From NCBI GenBank assembly GCA_964371355.1, contig CAYJMG010000017.1, positions 1 to 64,000 on the forward strand: a stretch of 64,000 nt of DNA. The letters run 5' to 3'. Both the position numbers and the translations under genes were made by a program. The notes beneath the pieces are model-generated. The model was not told the origin of the DNA and did not search any database. It saw only the letters and a list, made by a program, of their open reading frames with translations. Shown piece after piece: positions 33,867-42,516 of the stretch; the first letter of the stretch is position 1, and each line of letters starts with the position of its first letter. This stretch comes from JACRBR01 sp964371355 (GTDB taxonomy: Bacteria > Chloroflexota > Dehalococcoidia > DSTF01 > JACRBR01).

Positions 33867-35077
33867 GGACAGCGATCCGCGAGCCGACGGTCCTGGAACC
33901 GACGCAGCGCCCCGCTGGTCCAGCGGTGGCGCCGATGCGCATCGCCTTCGTGACGGGCGAGTTCCCGCCCGATACGGGCGGCGTCGGCGACTACACACAA
34001 CACCTGGCGGGCGCCCTGGGCGACCGCGGGCACGAAATCACCGTAGTCAGCACGGCGGCGGAGCACGACGCGCACGCCGGAGGGCACGGCGACACGCGCT
34101 TCGAGGTGCTGACGACCGGCGGCCGGCCGTCAGCGGCCGGCAGCGTCATGACGATCGTCCGCTCGCTACGGCCCGGCGTCGTGAGCTTCCAGTACGTGCC
34201 CCAGATGTACGGGCGAGCAGGAATCGCACCGGCGATCGCCACCCTGCCGCTGAAGCTCCGGCGTGAGGGTATCCGCGTCGTCTGCACGATGCACGAGATC
34301 GCGTCGCCCTTCGCGCCGGGCCCGCGACGGTCCGCGGTCGCCCTGGCGCACCGGCTCCAGGCGGCGGTCCTGCTCGCCGGGTGCGACACGGTCATCGTCA
34401 CCAACGCCGCCCACGGCCGGTTCGCGCGCCGGCTCAGCCTTGGCCGCGCGCGGGTGCACCAGATACCGGTCGGAGCAAGCGTGCTCCCGCACGGCGATCG
34501 CGCCGCATCCGCGGCCCTGCGCCACGAGTTCGGCGAGGCCGTGCTGCTGGCCGGCGACTTCAGCCCGCTCGCAGTCGGGAAGCGTCCCGAAGACCTGATC
34601 GCATTGGCCCGCACGGCGGGACCGCGCGCCCGCTTCATGATGATGGGCGGGCTCCCGGCCGACGCGCGGCGGCGGGCGGCCTTCATCCGGCGCGCGGAAG
34701 CGGCTGGCGTTGACGATCGCTTCCTGTGGACAGGCCAGCTGACCTCACGCGACATCTCGCGCCACCTCGGCGCGCTTGATCTGTACGTACACACGAGCCA
34801 CGCCGGCCCCACCGGCGGCAGCACGACGCTCGCGTCGGCGCTGGCGCACGGGTTGCCGGCCGTCGCGTACGACAGCGGCGACACGCCGGCCTACGCGCGG
34901 CAGGGTGGAATCGCGTTGGCGGCGCCGGGTAAGACCGAGGACTTCGTGGAAAAGGCCGCGGCGCTGCTGGACGATCCGGCCGCACGCTCGGCCCTGGGTG
35001 AGGGGGCAGAGCGGCTGCACGAGCGCCACCTGTCCTGGGATGTCATCGCGCAGCAGGCAGAGGAGGCCATGTCATGA
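33860..35077 (+). CDS. Glycosyltransferase family 4
   Basis: The 405-residue GT-B enzyme has FVTGEFPPDTGGVGDYTQHL near residue 28 and a donor half with AGDFSPLAVGKRPEDLI near 235 and LYVHTSHAGPTGGSTTLAS near 310. The usual EX7E segment is diverged: HAGPTGGSTTLASALAHGLP has no clear first Glu, so catalytic geometry may differ or activity may be altered. Overlaps both neighbours by 4-7 nt. Confidence 0.82.
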   Translation: MVGTAIREPTVLEPTQRPAGPAVAPMRIAFVTGEFPPDTGGVGDYTQHLAGALGDRGHEITVVSTAAEHDAHAGGHGDTRFEVLTTGGRPSAAGSVMTIVRSLRPGVVSFQYVPQMYGRAGIAPAIATLPLKLRREGIRVVCTMHEIASPFAPGPRRSAVALAHRLQAAVLLAGCDTVIVTNAAHGRFARRLSLGRARVHQIPVGASVLPHGDRAASAALRHEFGEAVLLAGDFSPLAVGKRPEDLIALARTAGPRARFMMMGGLPADARRRAAFIRRAEAAGVDDRFLWTGQLTSRDISRHLGALDLYVHTSHAGPTGGSTTLASALAHGLPAVAYDSGDTPAYARQGGIALAAPGKTEDFVEKAAALLDDPAARSALGEGAERLHERHLSWDVIAQQAEEAMS

Positions 35078-36504
35078 TCGCCATCCAGACACCGCGCATC
35101 GAGCGCAACGCCCCCATCGTCGTGGTTGGCCTGTTGGCGCTCGTACTGCTCGGCGAAATCGTGGTGGGAAACGCGGCTGCGCGGGGACGCAGCGACCTCC
35201 TGACGCTGTTCGCCGTCGCGGCGGCGTTCTGCTTCTCCTTCGTCTACTGGCGGCAGGCCGTGTACGGGGCGCTGATGCTGGTGTTCGTCGAAGGGTACTT
35301 CCGCAACCTGTTCAACGACCCCGGCGTGTTGCTGCTGAAAGATCTCGTCGTGTTCGCCATCTACGCCCGGGTGCTGACGGACCGCGTGCAGCGTCGCGAC
35401 ACGCTGGTGCCCGCCAGCCCTATCGGCCTGCCCCTCGCCATATTCGCCAGCATCGTGATCGTGCAGATGGCTAACCCGCACGTCACGTCGTTCGAGCAGG
35501 CGCTCGTCGGCGTGCGGACCTGGCTGTATTACGTGCCCCTGTTCTTCGTGGCGCAGGAGATGATCCGCGAGGAGCGCGACCTGCGCCGCACCGGGTGGTT
35601 CGTGCTCATCGCCGCGGTGCCCATCGGCCTCCTCGGCCTGTACCAGTACCTGGCGGGCTCGCAGGCGTACGCCAGCCTGGGTCCGGGGTTCGCCAACGCG
35701 ACATTCCTGGTGGGCGACGGCGCATCCGCGATCTTCCGCCCGAACGCGACCTTCGCCTGGCCGTCGAACTTCGCGCTGTTCCTCTCCCTCGCCACGCTGC
35801 TGTGCCTGGGCTTGCTCCTGGGGAGTCGCGGCCAAAGCCGCTGGGTCCTCTGGTTCCTGCTCGCGGGCCTCATCGGCATGAACGTGATCGAGAATCAGCG
35901 CTCGCTGCTCGTGCTGTTGCCGCCGCTCATGCTGGCCACCATCGCCCTGCGCAAAAGCTACGGCGCGGCGACGCTGACGGCGCTCGCGATGCTGTTCGGT
36001 ATCGTCGTCGTCGCGCTCGTCGCCTCGCCCGGTACGTTTACCCGCGTTGACGGCCTGGTCCGCAACCAGGACGGCATCTTCCACGCTCGCACGATGACCT
36101 ACGCCGAGCACCTGCGACTCGCGCTCGACTCCCCGATCGGCCTCGGCACCGGCGCGACGGCCATCGGCACGCGCCACGTCGCGGGCGACATCCCGCTGTT
36201 CGTCGAGTTCTCGCTGGCCAAGGTGGCGGGCGACCTCAGCGCCCTAGGCCTCGCAGCATACCTGTGGCTCTTCGTCGCGCTGGTCCGCACGACGTTGCGG
36301 GCGCACCGTGCGGCCTCGCGTGCGCGGATGACGGGGGTGGCGGGCCTGTGCGCGGCGACCGCGTCGTTCCAGCTCCTTGTCGCCTACACGGGCTACGAGC
36401 TGGCCGTGGTGGCGCTGCCGTTCTGGTTCCTGAGCGGGGCGATGGTCGCCTTCGACCGCACGGGAATGCCCGAACCGCTTGCGGAAACGGGAGGCGCCGC
36501 ATGA
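35074..36504 (+). CDS. O-antigen ligase/polymerase-like membrane protein (Wzy/WaaL family)
   Basis: The 476-residue protein has about 11-12 membrane segments. A large outer loop begins at FANATFLVGDGASAIFRPNATFAWPS near residue 210 and leads to NVIENQRSLLVLLPP near 270. The Arg in NQRS and the loop arginines fit the O-antigen ligase fold. It would polymerise or ligate repeat units flipped by the upstream Wzx. Coupled by ATGA to both neighbours. Confidence 0.8.
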   Translation: MIAIQTPRIERNAPIVVVGLLALVLLGEIVVGNAAARGRSDLLTLFAVAAAFCFSFVYWRQAVYGALMLVFVEGYFRNLFNDPGVLLLKDLVVFAIYARVLTDRVQRRDTLVPASPIGLPLAIFASIVIVQMANPHVTSFEQALVGVRTWLYYVPLFFVAQEMIREERDLRRTGWFVLIAAVPIGLLGLYQYLAGSQAYASLGPGFANATFLVGDGASAIFRPNATFAWPSNFALFLSLATLLCLGLLLGSRGQSRWVLWFLLAGLIGMNVIENQRSLLVLLPPLMLATIALRKSYGAATLTALAMLFGIVVVALVASPGTFTRVDGLVRNQDGIFHARTMTYAEHLRLALDSPIGLGTGATAIGTRHVAGDIPLFVEFSLAKVAGDLSALGLAAYLWLFVALVRTTLRAHRAASRARMTGVAGLCAATASFQLLVAYTGYELAVVALPFWFLSGAMVAFDRTGMPEPLAETGGAA

Positions 36505-37643
36505 CGACGATGCCGGCGACCCGCCTTCATGGGACTAGCACAGAAATCGAAGCCGCGCACAGCGAGCGCGCGGTCCGGCCGCTGCGCATCGCGATGCTGC
36601 AGCGCTTCCTGCCCAGCCGCTCGCAGGGTGGCGTCGGCCACTTCACGGACCAACTTGCCGCCCGGCTCGCGTCGCGCGGGCACGATGTCACGCTGTTTTC
36701 GGCCGATCCGGCGCCCGCGGACGCGCGCTATCGCGTGGTGCAGCCGGCGGCGGAGGAGCGCGTGACGCGAGGCAAGCTCGGGAACGTGTTCGGCTTCGGC
36801 CTCTGGCTGGCCGGGCGCGACTACTCGGAGTTCGACGTGATCCACGCGATGGGCGATAACCATCTGCTGCGGACGGACACGCCCGTGGTGCGCACGCTCC
36901 ACGGCTCGGCCCTCGGGGAAGCGATCCACGCGCGCAAGCTGGTGACGAAGGCGCTGTTCGCCGGCATCTACCCGCTGGAGCTTGCGGGCATCGCCCGGGC
37001 GACCCGCACGGCCACGGACTCCGCCGCGTCGATGCGTCACTTCCCGTTCGTGCACGCGCGCACCATCCCGAATGGCGTGGCCGACGCGTTCTTCAGCGAA
37101 CGCCGGGTGAAAAGCCCCGTCCCCTCGATCCTGTTCGTCGGCCACGGGCTCCACGACCGTAAGCGCGGCTACCTGCTCCTGCGCGAGTTCCAACGCCTGG
37201 TGCAACCGGCGCTCCCGCGGGCCCAGCTCTGGCTCGTGTGCGACGACGTCGTGTCCGCGCCGGGCGTCCATACGTTCCACGACCTCGCCCTCGAGCGCCT
37301 CGCCGCGCTCTACCGGCAGGCGTGGGTGTTCTGCTTGCCCAGCAGCTACGAGGGCTTCGGCCGCCCCTACGTCGAGGCGATGGCGAGCGGTACGGCAGTC
37401 GTCGCCACGCCCAACCCGGGCGCCAGGGAGATCCTGGCGGACGGCGCATACGGCGATCTCGTCGATCCCTCCCGGCTCGGGCAGCGGATACTCGCGCTGT
37501 TGCAGGACGACGACGCACGCGATGACCTGGCCCGCCGCGGCCGCTCCCACGCCGAGCGGTTCCGGTGGGGGGGCGTCGTGCGGCAGTACGAGGCGCTGTA
37601 CGAAGAGGCGATCGCCGCGAAGGCGAAGGGAAGGACGTCGTGA
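36501..37643 (+). CDS. Glycosyltransferase family 4
   Basis: The 380-residue GT-B enzyme has LQRFLPSRSQGGVGHFTDQL near residue 34 and HGSALGEAIHARK near 135. The donor half has ILFVGHGLHDRKRGYLLLREF near 208 and SSYEGFGRPYVEAMASGTAVVA near 280, with the two glutamates of the EX7E motif present. A leader of about 30 polar residues precedes the fold. Start by ATGA overlap with the Wzy-like gene. Confidence 0.86.
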   Translation: MTTMPATRLHGTSTEIEAAHSERAVRPLRIAMLQRFLPSRSQGGVGHFTDQLAARLASRGHDVTLFSADPAPADARYRVVQPAAEERVTRGKLGNVFGFGLWLAGRDYSEFDVIHAMGDNHLLRTDTPVVRTLHGSALGEAIHARKLVTKALFAGIYPLELAGIARATRTATDSAASMRHFPFVHARTIPNGVADAFFSERRVKSPVPSILFVGHGLHDRKRGYLLLREFQRLVQPALPRAQLWLVCDDVVSAPGVHTFHDLALERLAALYRQAWVFCLPSSYEGFGRPYVEAMASGTAVVATPNPGAREILADGAYGDLVDPSRLGQRILALLQDDDARDDLARRGRSHAERFRWGGVVRQYEALYEEAIAAKAKGRTS

Positions 37644-38767
37644 TGCGCGTCCGCATGCTGCACACGCTGCCGGCCGATGGCCGCACCAGCTCGGAGGTGT
37701 ACGCGGGCGAGCTGGCAGGGGCGCTGGCCCGCATCGGGGCCACCGATCTCGAACTGACGCACCATCGCCCAGGCGAGCCGGCGCGATCGCTCCTCGCCGG
37801 GCTCAACGCCGGGCTCAACGCCGCGGCGCGTTTGGGCACATACATCGACCACTACGTCGCGTATCCCTGGCGCGCCGCGGCTGAAGCGGCCGACGTCCAC
37901 CACGTCATCGAGCACGGTTACGGCCACCTCGCGCTGCGGCTCCCGGCGCGCCGCACGGTGGTGACCTTCCACGACGCCATGCTCATGAAGCTGCAGGCGC
38001 GCGAGCTGCCAACGCCCTACTACCCGCGCTCGTCGTTCCTTGCCCACCGCTTCAGCATCGCCGGGATGGAGCGGGCCGCGCACGTCGTCGCTGTGTCCAA
38101 TCAGTCGCGGGCCGATTTGCTGCGGTTCACCGACTGCGACCCGGCACGTGTCAGCGTCATCCACGAAGGCGTGTCGCCGTCCTTCCGCCCGTCGCCGCGC
38201 ACGGACGCCGGCGAAGCCCGGGGGACCGTGCGCATCCTGCACGTCGGACACTGCGGCTTCTACAAGAACATCGAGACCATTCTGCGCGTCATCGCCGCAC
38301 TCCGTCGGCGCTCCGAATGCTCTGTGGAGTTCGTGAAGGCCGGCGGGGCGTTCACGCTGGACCAGCGCGCACTCATCGCCCGCCTCGACATCGATGACCG
38401 GGTCCGCTGGCTCGGCAACGTCCCCGCGCCTGACCTTCCCGGCGTCTACGGATCGGCGGACGTGCTGCTTATGCCGTCGCTGTACGAGGGATTCGGCCTA
38501 CCCGCGCTGGAGGCAATGGCATGCGGCACGCCGGTCGTCGCATCAAACGCGGGCGCGCTGCCGGAGATCCTGGGAGACGCGGGGCTACTGGCCCATCCGC
38601 TCGACGTCGACGGACTCGCCGCGCAGGTCACTCGCGTGCTCACGGAGCCCGGGCTGCGAGCCGAAATGCGGCATCGGGGCATCACGCGGGCGGCGAACTT
38701 CGCCTGGGAACGTACGGCACAGGCCACGCTGGAGGTCTACCGGCGTGTACAGGAGGAGGCATCATGA
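37643..38767 (+). CDS. Glycosyltransferase family 4 (mannosyl/rhamnosyl type)
   Basis: The 374-residue GT-B enzyme has the full GT4 signature: SRADLLRFTDCDPARVSVI near 155, LHVGHCGFYKNIETILRVI near 200, and PSLYEGFGLPALEAMACGTPVVAS near 280, which is close to the mannosyltransferase subgroup. It starts with ATG sharing one base with the previous stop (TGATG) and overlaps the next methyltransferase by ATGA. Confidence 0.87.
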   Translation: MRVRMLHTLPADGRTSSEVYAGELAGALARIGATDLELTHHRPGEPARSLLAGLNAGLNAAARLGTYIDHYVAYPWRAAAEAADVHHVIEHGYGHLALRLPARRTVVTFHDAMLMKLQARELPTPYYPRSSFLAHRFSIAGMERAAHVVAVSNQSRADLLRFTDCDPARVSVIHEGVSPSFRPSPRTDAGEARGTVRILHVGHCGFYKNIETILRVIAALRRRSECSVEFVKAGGAFTLDQRALIARLDIDDRVRWLGNVPAPDLPGVYGSADVLLMPSLYEGFGLPALEAMACGTPVVASNAGALPEILGDAGLLAHPLDVDGLAAQVTRVLTEPGLRAEMRHRGITRAANFAWERTAQATLEVYRRVQEEAS

Positions 38768-39648
38768 ACGCGACGGCTTCGGCCACGGTAAGTGGCAACC
38801 AATCACGGCTGAAACGGAAGCTGCTGCAGGGTTCCCCGCGGCGAGCGCTGGAGATCCTGCGCTCGGCGCGGCGTACCGGCCTGCGAATCCTCGATCCGCT
38901 CGACTACGCCGCGCGCGCCATCAACAACCAGCGGCGGCTTCCACCGTTCCACCTCCGACGCGAGGTCGGCGACCCCAGCATCTTCGAGCGCTCGGGCGCC
39001 GAGTTTCTGGCGTACATGCGCCTGATCTGCGGCCTGCGGCCGGGCGAGCGCGTGCTGGACATCGGCTGCGGCTGCGGACTGATGGCGCTGTTCCTCGAGG
39101 ACTACCTGGACGACAGCGGCTCCTATACCGGGATCGACGTGCAGGCCGAGGCCATCGACTGGTGCACGTCGCACATCGCCGACCGACGGCCGAATTTCCG
39201 CTTCGTGCACCTGGACCGCCACAGCAGCAGGTACAACCCGGGCGGCGAAAGCGGCCCCCTGCGCCTGCCGTTCGAGAACGCGTCCTTCGACGTGATGGTC
39301 GTGAAATCGGTGTTCACGCACCTGCTCCGCGGCGACCTCGAGGAATACATACGGGAGATCAGTCGCGTGCTCGCCCCTGGTGGCCGCTGCCTGGCGTCGT
39401 GGTTCGTGTTCGACCTGCCGGGTGCACCATCGCGTGCGAGCACGTTCGGCCACGGCGACGGCGTCTGCCGCTATGAATCGGAGCACAGCCCGGAAACCGC
39501 CGTCGCCTACAGCGAACCCTACCTGCGATCGCTCCTGGCCGCCCACGACCTCGAGATCCAGGGTCCCGTGTACCGCGGCCGCTGGGCGGGGGAGGCGGAC
39601 GGCCTCTCGACCCAGGACCTCATGGTGATCGCGCACCACGATGCTTGA
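38764..39648 (+). CDS. Class I SAM methyltransferase
   Basis: The 294-residue protein has an N-terminal basic region (about 60 residues, many Arg) and a classical SAM fold: ERVLDIGCGCGLMALFLEDY near 98, YTGIDVQAEAIDWC near 122, then FENASFDVMVVKSVFTHLLR near 175 and ISRVLAPGGRCLASWFVF. The VFTHL segment replaces the more common VLEHV. It sits among glycosyltransferases, so a sugar hydroxyl is the likely acceptor. Confidence 0.85.
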   Translation: MNATASATVSGNQSRLKRKLLQGSPRRALEILRSARRTGLRILDPLDYAARAINNQRRLPPFHLRREVGDPSIFERSGAEFLAYMRLICGLRPGERVLDIGCGCGLMALFLEDYLDDSGSYTGIDVQAEAIDWCTSHIADRRPNFRFVHLDRHSSRYNPGGESGPLRLPFENASFDVMVVKSVFTHLLRGDLEEYIREISRVLAPGGRCLASWFVFDLPGAPSRASTFGHGDGVCRYESEHSPETAVAYSEPYLRSLLAAHDLEIQGPVYRGRWAGEADGLSTQDLMVIAHHDA

Positions 39649-40897
39649 GACAAGAGCCGGATCGCGGCAGACGGCGATGACAGCGCCCGCACGTGCCCGT
39701 CGGGAGCCGGGACGGCGCACGGTGCTGTTCGTGCAGCCCACGTCGGAGGTGGGTGGCTCTGACATCGCGCTCTATCGCCTGGCGGCGGAGCTGGACCGCA
39801 CCAGGTTCGATCCCGTGGTCGTGCTGCCGCGCGAAGGCCCGCTCACCGGCAAGCTGCGCGACGCTGGCGTGCGCGTCGTCATATGCCCGATGACCCAGCT
39901 TCGATCCACGCGCAACCCGCTCGTGCACCTGCGATACCTGGCCGCGTTCGTGCCGTCCGTGGCCGCCCTGGTGCTCCGCATCCGCCGCGAGCGAGCGGCG
40001 ATCGTCCACACCAACTCGCTGTACAGCCTGCAAGGGGCGTGGGCGGCGCGCGTCGCCCGCGTGCCGCACGTCTGGCATATCCGGGAGATCCCCGACGCGC
40101 CGTGGCCGATCAGGAGCCTGCTGCTCTTTATGGCGCGCAACCTCTCAACGCGCGTCGTCGCAATGACCGGCGCGGTGGCCTCGATGTTCGGCGAACGCCG
40201 CGACGAGCGTCTCCTCACCATCCCCGACGGCATCGACCTCACGCGATTCTCCCCGGAGCACCAGGGAGAGCGGGTCCGCCGCGACCTGGGGATCCCGCCC
40301 GGAGCGCCCGTCGCGGGCTTCGTCGCGCGTCTCGACCCGTGGAAAGGCGCCGACGTGTTCGTTCGAGCGGCGGCGGAGGCCGCCCGTCAGCGCCCGGACG
40401 CGCACTTCATCGTGTGCGGTGGCGAGCTGCCGGGCTACGAGGCATACGCGAGAGGCCTGCGCGAGCTGGCCGGACGACTCGGCCTCGACGGCCGGATGCA
40501 CTTCACGGGCTGGACGTACCGCGTCGACGACATCCCCGACGTCATGGGCGCGATCGACGTCCTGGTGCACACGTCGGTGCGCCCTGAGCCCTTCGGGCTG
40601 GTGCTGATCGAGGCGATGGCCAGCGGCAAGCCCGTTGTGGCCGCGCGTGACGGCGGCGTCCCCGAAATCGTCGAAGATGGCGTGACCGGGGTCCTCGTAC
40701 GGCCGGGCGACTGGTACGAAGCAGCCTGCGCCGTGGCGGCCCTCCTGGGGCAACCAGAGCGTGCGCGCGTGATGGGCGCCGCGGGCCGGAGGCGTGCACA
40801 GCGGCTGTTCGACATCGACACGTACGTCCGCCGCGTCGAGCGCCTCTATGACGAGATCCTGACCACGGAACGGCTAATGGAGGCACAGGCAGCATGA
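39641..40897 (+). CDS. Glycosyltransferase family 4
   Basis: The 418-residue GT-B enzyme has LFVQPTSEVGGSDIALYRL near residue 30, IVHTNSLYSLQGAWAARVA near 122, and a donor half with AGFVARLDPWKGADVFVRAA near 225 and PEPFGLVLIEAMASGKPVVAAR near 315. EX7E is intact. The first 28 residues are a polar arginine-rich leader. Overlaps the preceding methyltransferase by 8 nt and the next gene by ATGA. Confidence 0.86.
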   Translation: MLETRAGSRQTAMTAPARARREPGRRTVLFVQPTSEVGGSDIALYRLAAELDRTRFDPVVVLPREGPLTGKLRDAGVRVVICPMTQLRSTRNPLVHLRYLAAFVPSVAALVLRIRRERAAIVHTNSLYSLQGAWAARVARVPHVWHIREIPDAPWPIRSLLLFMARNLSTRVVAMTGAVASMFGERRDERLLTIPDGIDLTRFSPEHQGERVRRDLGIPPGAPVAGFVARLDPWKGADVFVRAAAEAARQRPDAHFIVCGGELPGYEAYARGLRELAGRLGLDGRMHFTGWTYRVDDIPDVMGAIDVLVHTSVRPEPFGLVLIEAMASGKPVVAARDGGVPEIVEDGVTGVLVRPGDWYEAACAVAALLGQPERARVMGAAGRRRAQRLFDIDTYVRRVERLYDEILTTERLMEAQAA

Positions 40898-41850
40898 GCG
40901 CGCGCCTTAGCGTGATCGTCGTGAACTTCAACGGCGGCTCGACCGTCCGCCAGTGCCTGGAACACCTGTGGCCGCAGATCCCCGAGGGCGCAGACGGCTG
41001 CGAGGTGGCCCTCGTGGACAACGCTTCCAGCGACCGCAGCGCCGACGGCCTCGAGCGCGCATTCCCGGCCCTGCGAATCATCAGGAATCACGAAAACGTC
41101 GGATTCGCACGGGCCAACAACCAGGCCATCGTCGACACCACGGGGGAGTACGTCCTGCTGCTGAACCCCGATGTCGTACTCGCGCCCGGCGCGCTCTCGA
41201 CGGCGCTGGCATACATGGACGGACACGGCGACGTGAGCATCCTTGGGCCCAAGATCCTGCTGCCCGACGGCCGGCTCGACCCGGCCGCGCACCGTTCCTT
41301 CAAGACGCCGATGACGTACCTGTATCGCATGGCGGGGCTCTCAAGGCTCTTCCCACGCAACCGCATCTTCGGCCGGTACTACCTGACGTATCTCGACGAG
41401 AACTCAATCGCCGACGTCGACTCCGTGGTGGGCGCGTTCCTGCTTATCCGCCGGTCGGTCATCGACGAGATCGGCATGCTGGACGAGCGGTTCTTCATGT
41501 ACTGCGAGGACGAGGACTGGTGCTGGCGCGTAAAGCAGGCAGGGGGCCGCGTCGTGTATCACCCGGGCGTGGTGGCCCACCACCGAAAAGGAAGCAGCAC
41601 GCGAACGGTGCCCATCCGCATGGCGTACCACTGGCACCGCTCCCTGTACCTGTACCACCGCAAGAACATCGCGCGCCGCTACGGCGCGGTGACAAACCTG
41701 ACGGTGTACGCGGGCATCGCACTATCGCTCGCCGCGAAGGTCGTCCTCCTGACTGCGCATCGCGTCCTTGGCCGCCGTCCGGTGTCAATGAGGACGGGAG
41801 GCATCACCACAGTGGGGCCGCGTCCTGCCGCGCCATCGCCGCCGCGCTGA
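40894..41850 (+). CDS. Glycosyltransferase family 2 (rhamnosyltransferase-like)
   Basis: The 318-residue GT-A enzyme has SVIVVNFNGGSTVRQCLEHL at the start, VDNASSDRSADGLER near 48, the first catalytic region ENVGFARANNQAIVDT and LLLNPDVVLAPGAL near 90-100, and the C-terminal CEDEDWCWRVKQAGGRVVYHPG near 210 with the ED/W motif of this subfamily. It closes the operon; mobA converges 12 nt downstream with no obvious terminator hairpin between them. Confidence 0.88.
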   Translation: MSARLSVIVVNFNGGSTVRQCLEHLWPQIPEGADGCEVALVDNASSDRSADGLERAFPALRIIRNHENVGFARANNQAIVDTTGEYVLLLNPDVVLAPGALSTALAYMDGHGDVSILGPKILLPDGRLDPAAHRSFKTPMTYLYRMAGLSRLFPRNRIFGRYYLTYLDENSIADVDSVVGAFLLIRRSVIDEIGMLDERFFMYCEDEDWCWRVKQAGGRVVYHPGVVAHHRKGSSTRTVPIRMAYHWHRSLYLYHRKNIARRYGAVTNLTVYAGIALSLAAKVVLLTAHRVLGRRPVSMRTGGITTVGPRPAAPSPPR

Positions 41851-41862
41851 CGGCATCCGCCA

Positions 41863-42474
41863 TCAAGCCGATTCGAGCAGCCGCCGCACCCGCGCCAGGT
41901 CGGCGTCGGTGTTGGTGTTCAGGAACGACCGCAGCTCCGGGTCCAGCGCCCGGCACTCGTGTTCCTGCACGTAACAGACTCGCACCGCACCGAGGAATCC
42001 CGTGATCTTGTACTGGCCGGCGCCAAGCCGCTCGCGCATCGGGTCGATACAGGCGGGGCTGTAGACCGCATGCAGTGGTTCCGGGTACTTGATCACCGGC
42101 ATGACCACGTCACAGTCATCCGAACGGCGAAACAGGTCGGCGATGAGCGCCGCTGAGAGCAGCGGCATGTCGCAAGCGACGGCGAGCGCGCGCGGCGCTT
42201 CGATGCGGGCGAGGCCCGTGGCGATCCCGCCCAGCGGTCCACAGCCCGGGAAGTCGTCCTCGGCGATCCGGACGGAGATCGCGGCGGCGACGGGCGGCAA
42301 TGCCTGCCCCGGAGCCGAGACGACGACGATCTCGCCCACGACACCGGCGATGCGGTCGACCACCCGCTGAAGCAGCGTGGTGCCCAGCAGCACTTCCGAC
42401 GCCTTGTCACGACCAAGGCGCGTACTGCGCCCGCCTGCGAGGACGATCGCGGCGAAGTCAGGGCGTGCACGCAT
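41863..42474 (-). CDS. mobA: Molybdenum cofactor guanylyltransferase
   Basis: The 203-residue protein transfers GMP to molybdopterin, making the MGD form used by formate dehydrogenase. The N-terminus has IVLAGGRSTRLGRDKASEVL, followed by CDMPLLSAALIADLF near residue 105 and VMPVIKYPEPLHAVYSPAC, matching MobA. It is the last gene of the minus-strand operon, 42 nt after fdhA, so cofactor maturation and enzyme are co-expressed. Confidence 0.9.
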   Translation of the reverse strand: MRARPDFAAIVLAGGRSTRLGRDKASEVLLGTTLLQRVVDRIAGVVGEIVVVSAPGQALPPVAAAISVRIAEDDFPGCGPLGGIATGLARIEAPRALAVACDMPLLSAALIADLFRRSDDCDVVMPVIKYPEPLHAVYSPACIDPMRERLGAGQYKITGFLGAVRVCYVQEHECRALDPELRSFLNTNTDADLARVRRLLESA

Positions 42475-42516
42475 CGATATCAGCGTAGCAGCCGCCGCGA
42501 GCGGATCGAGGCCGGG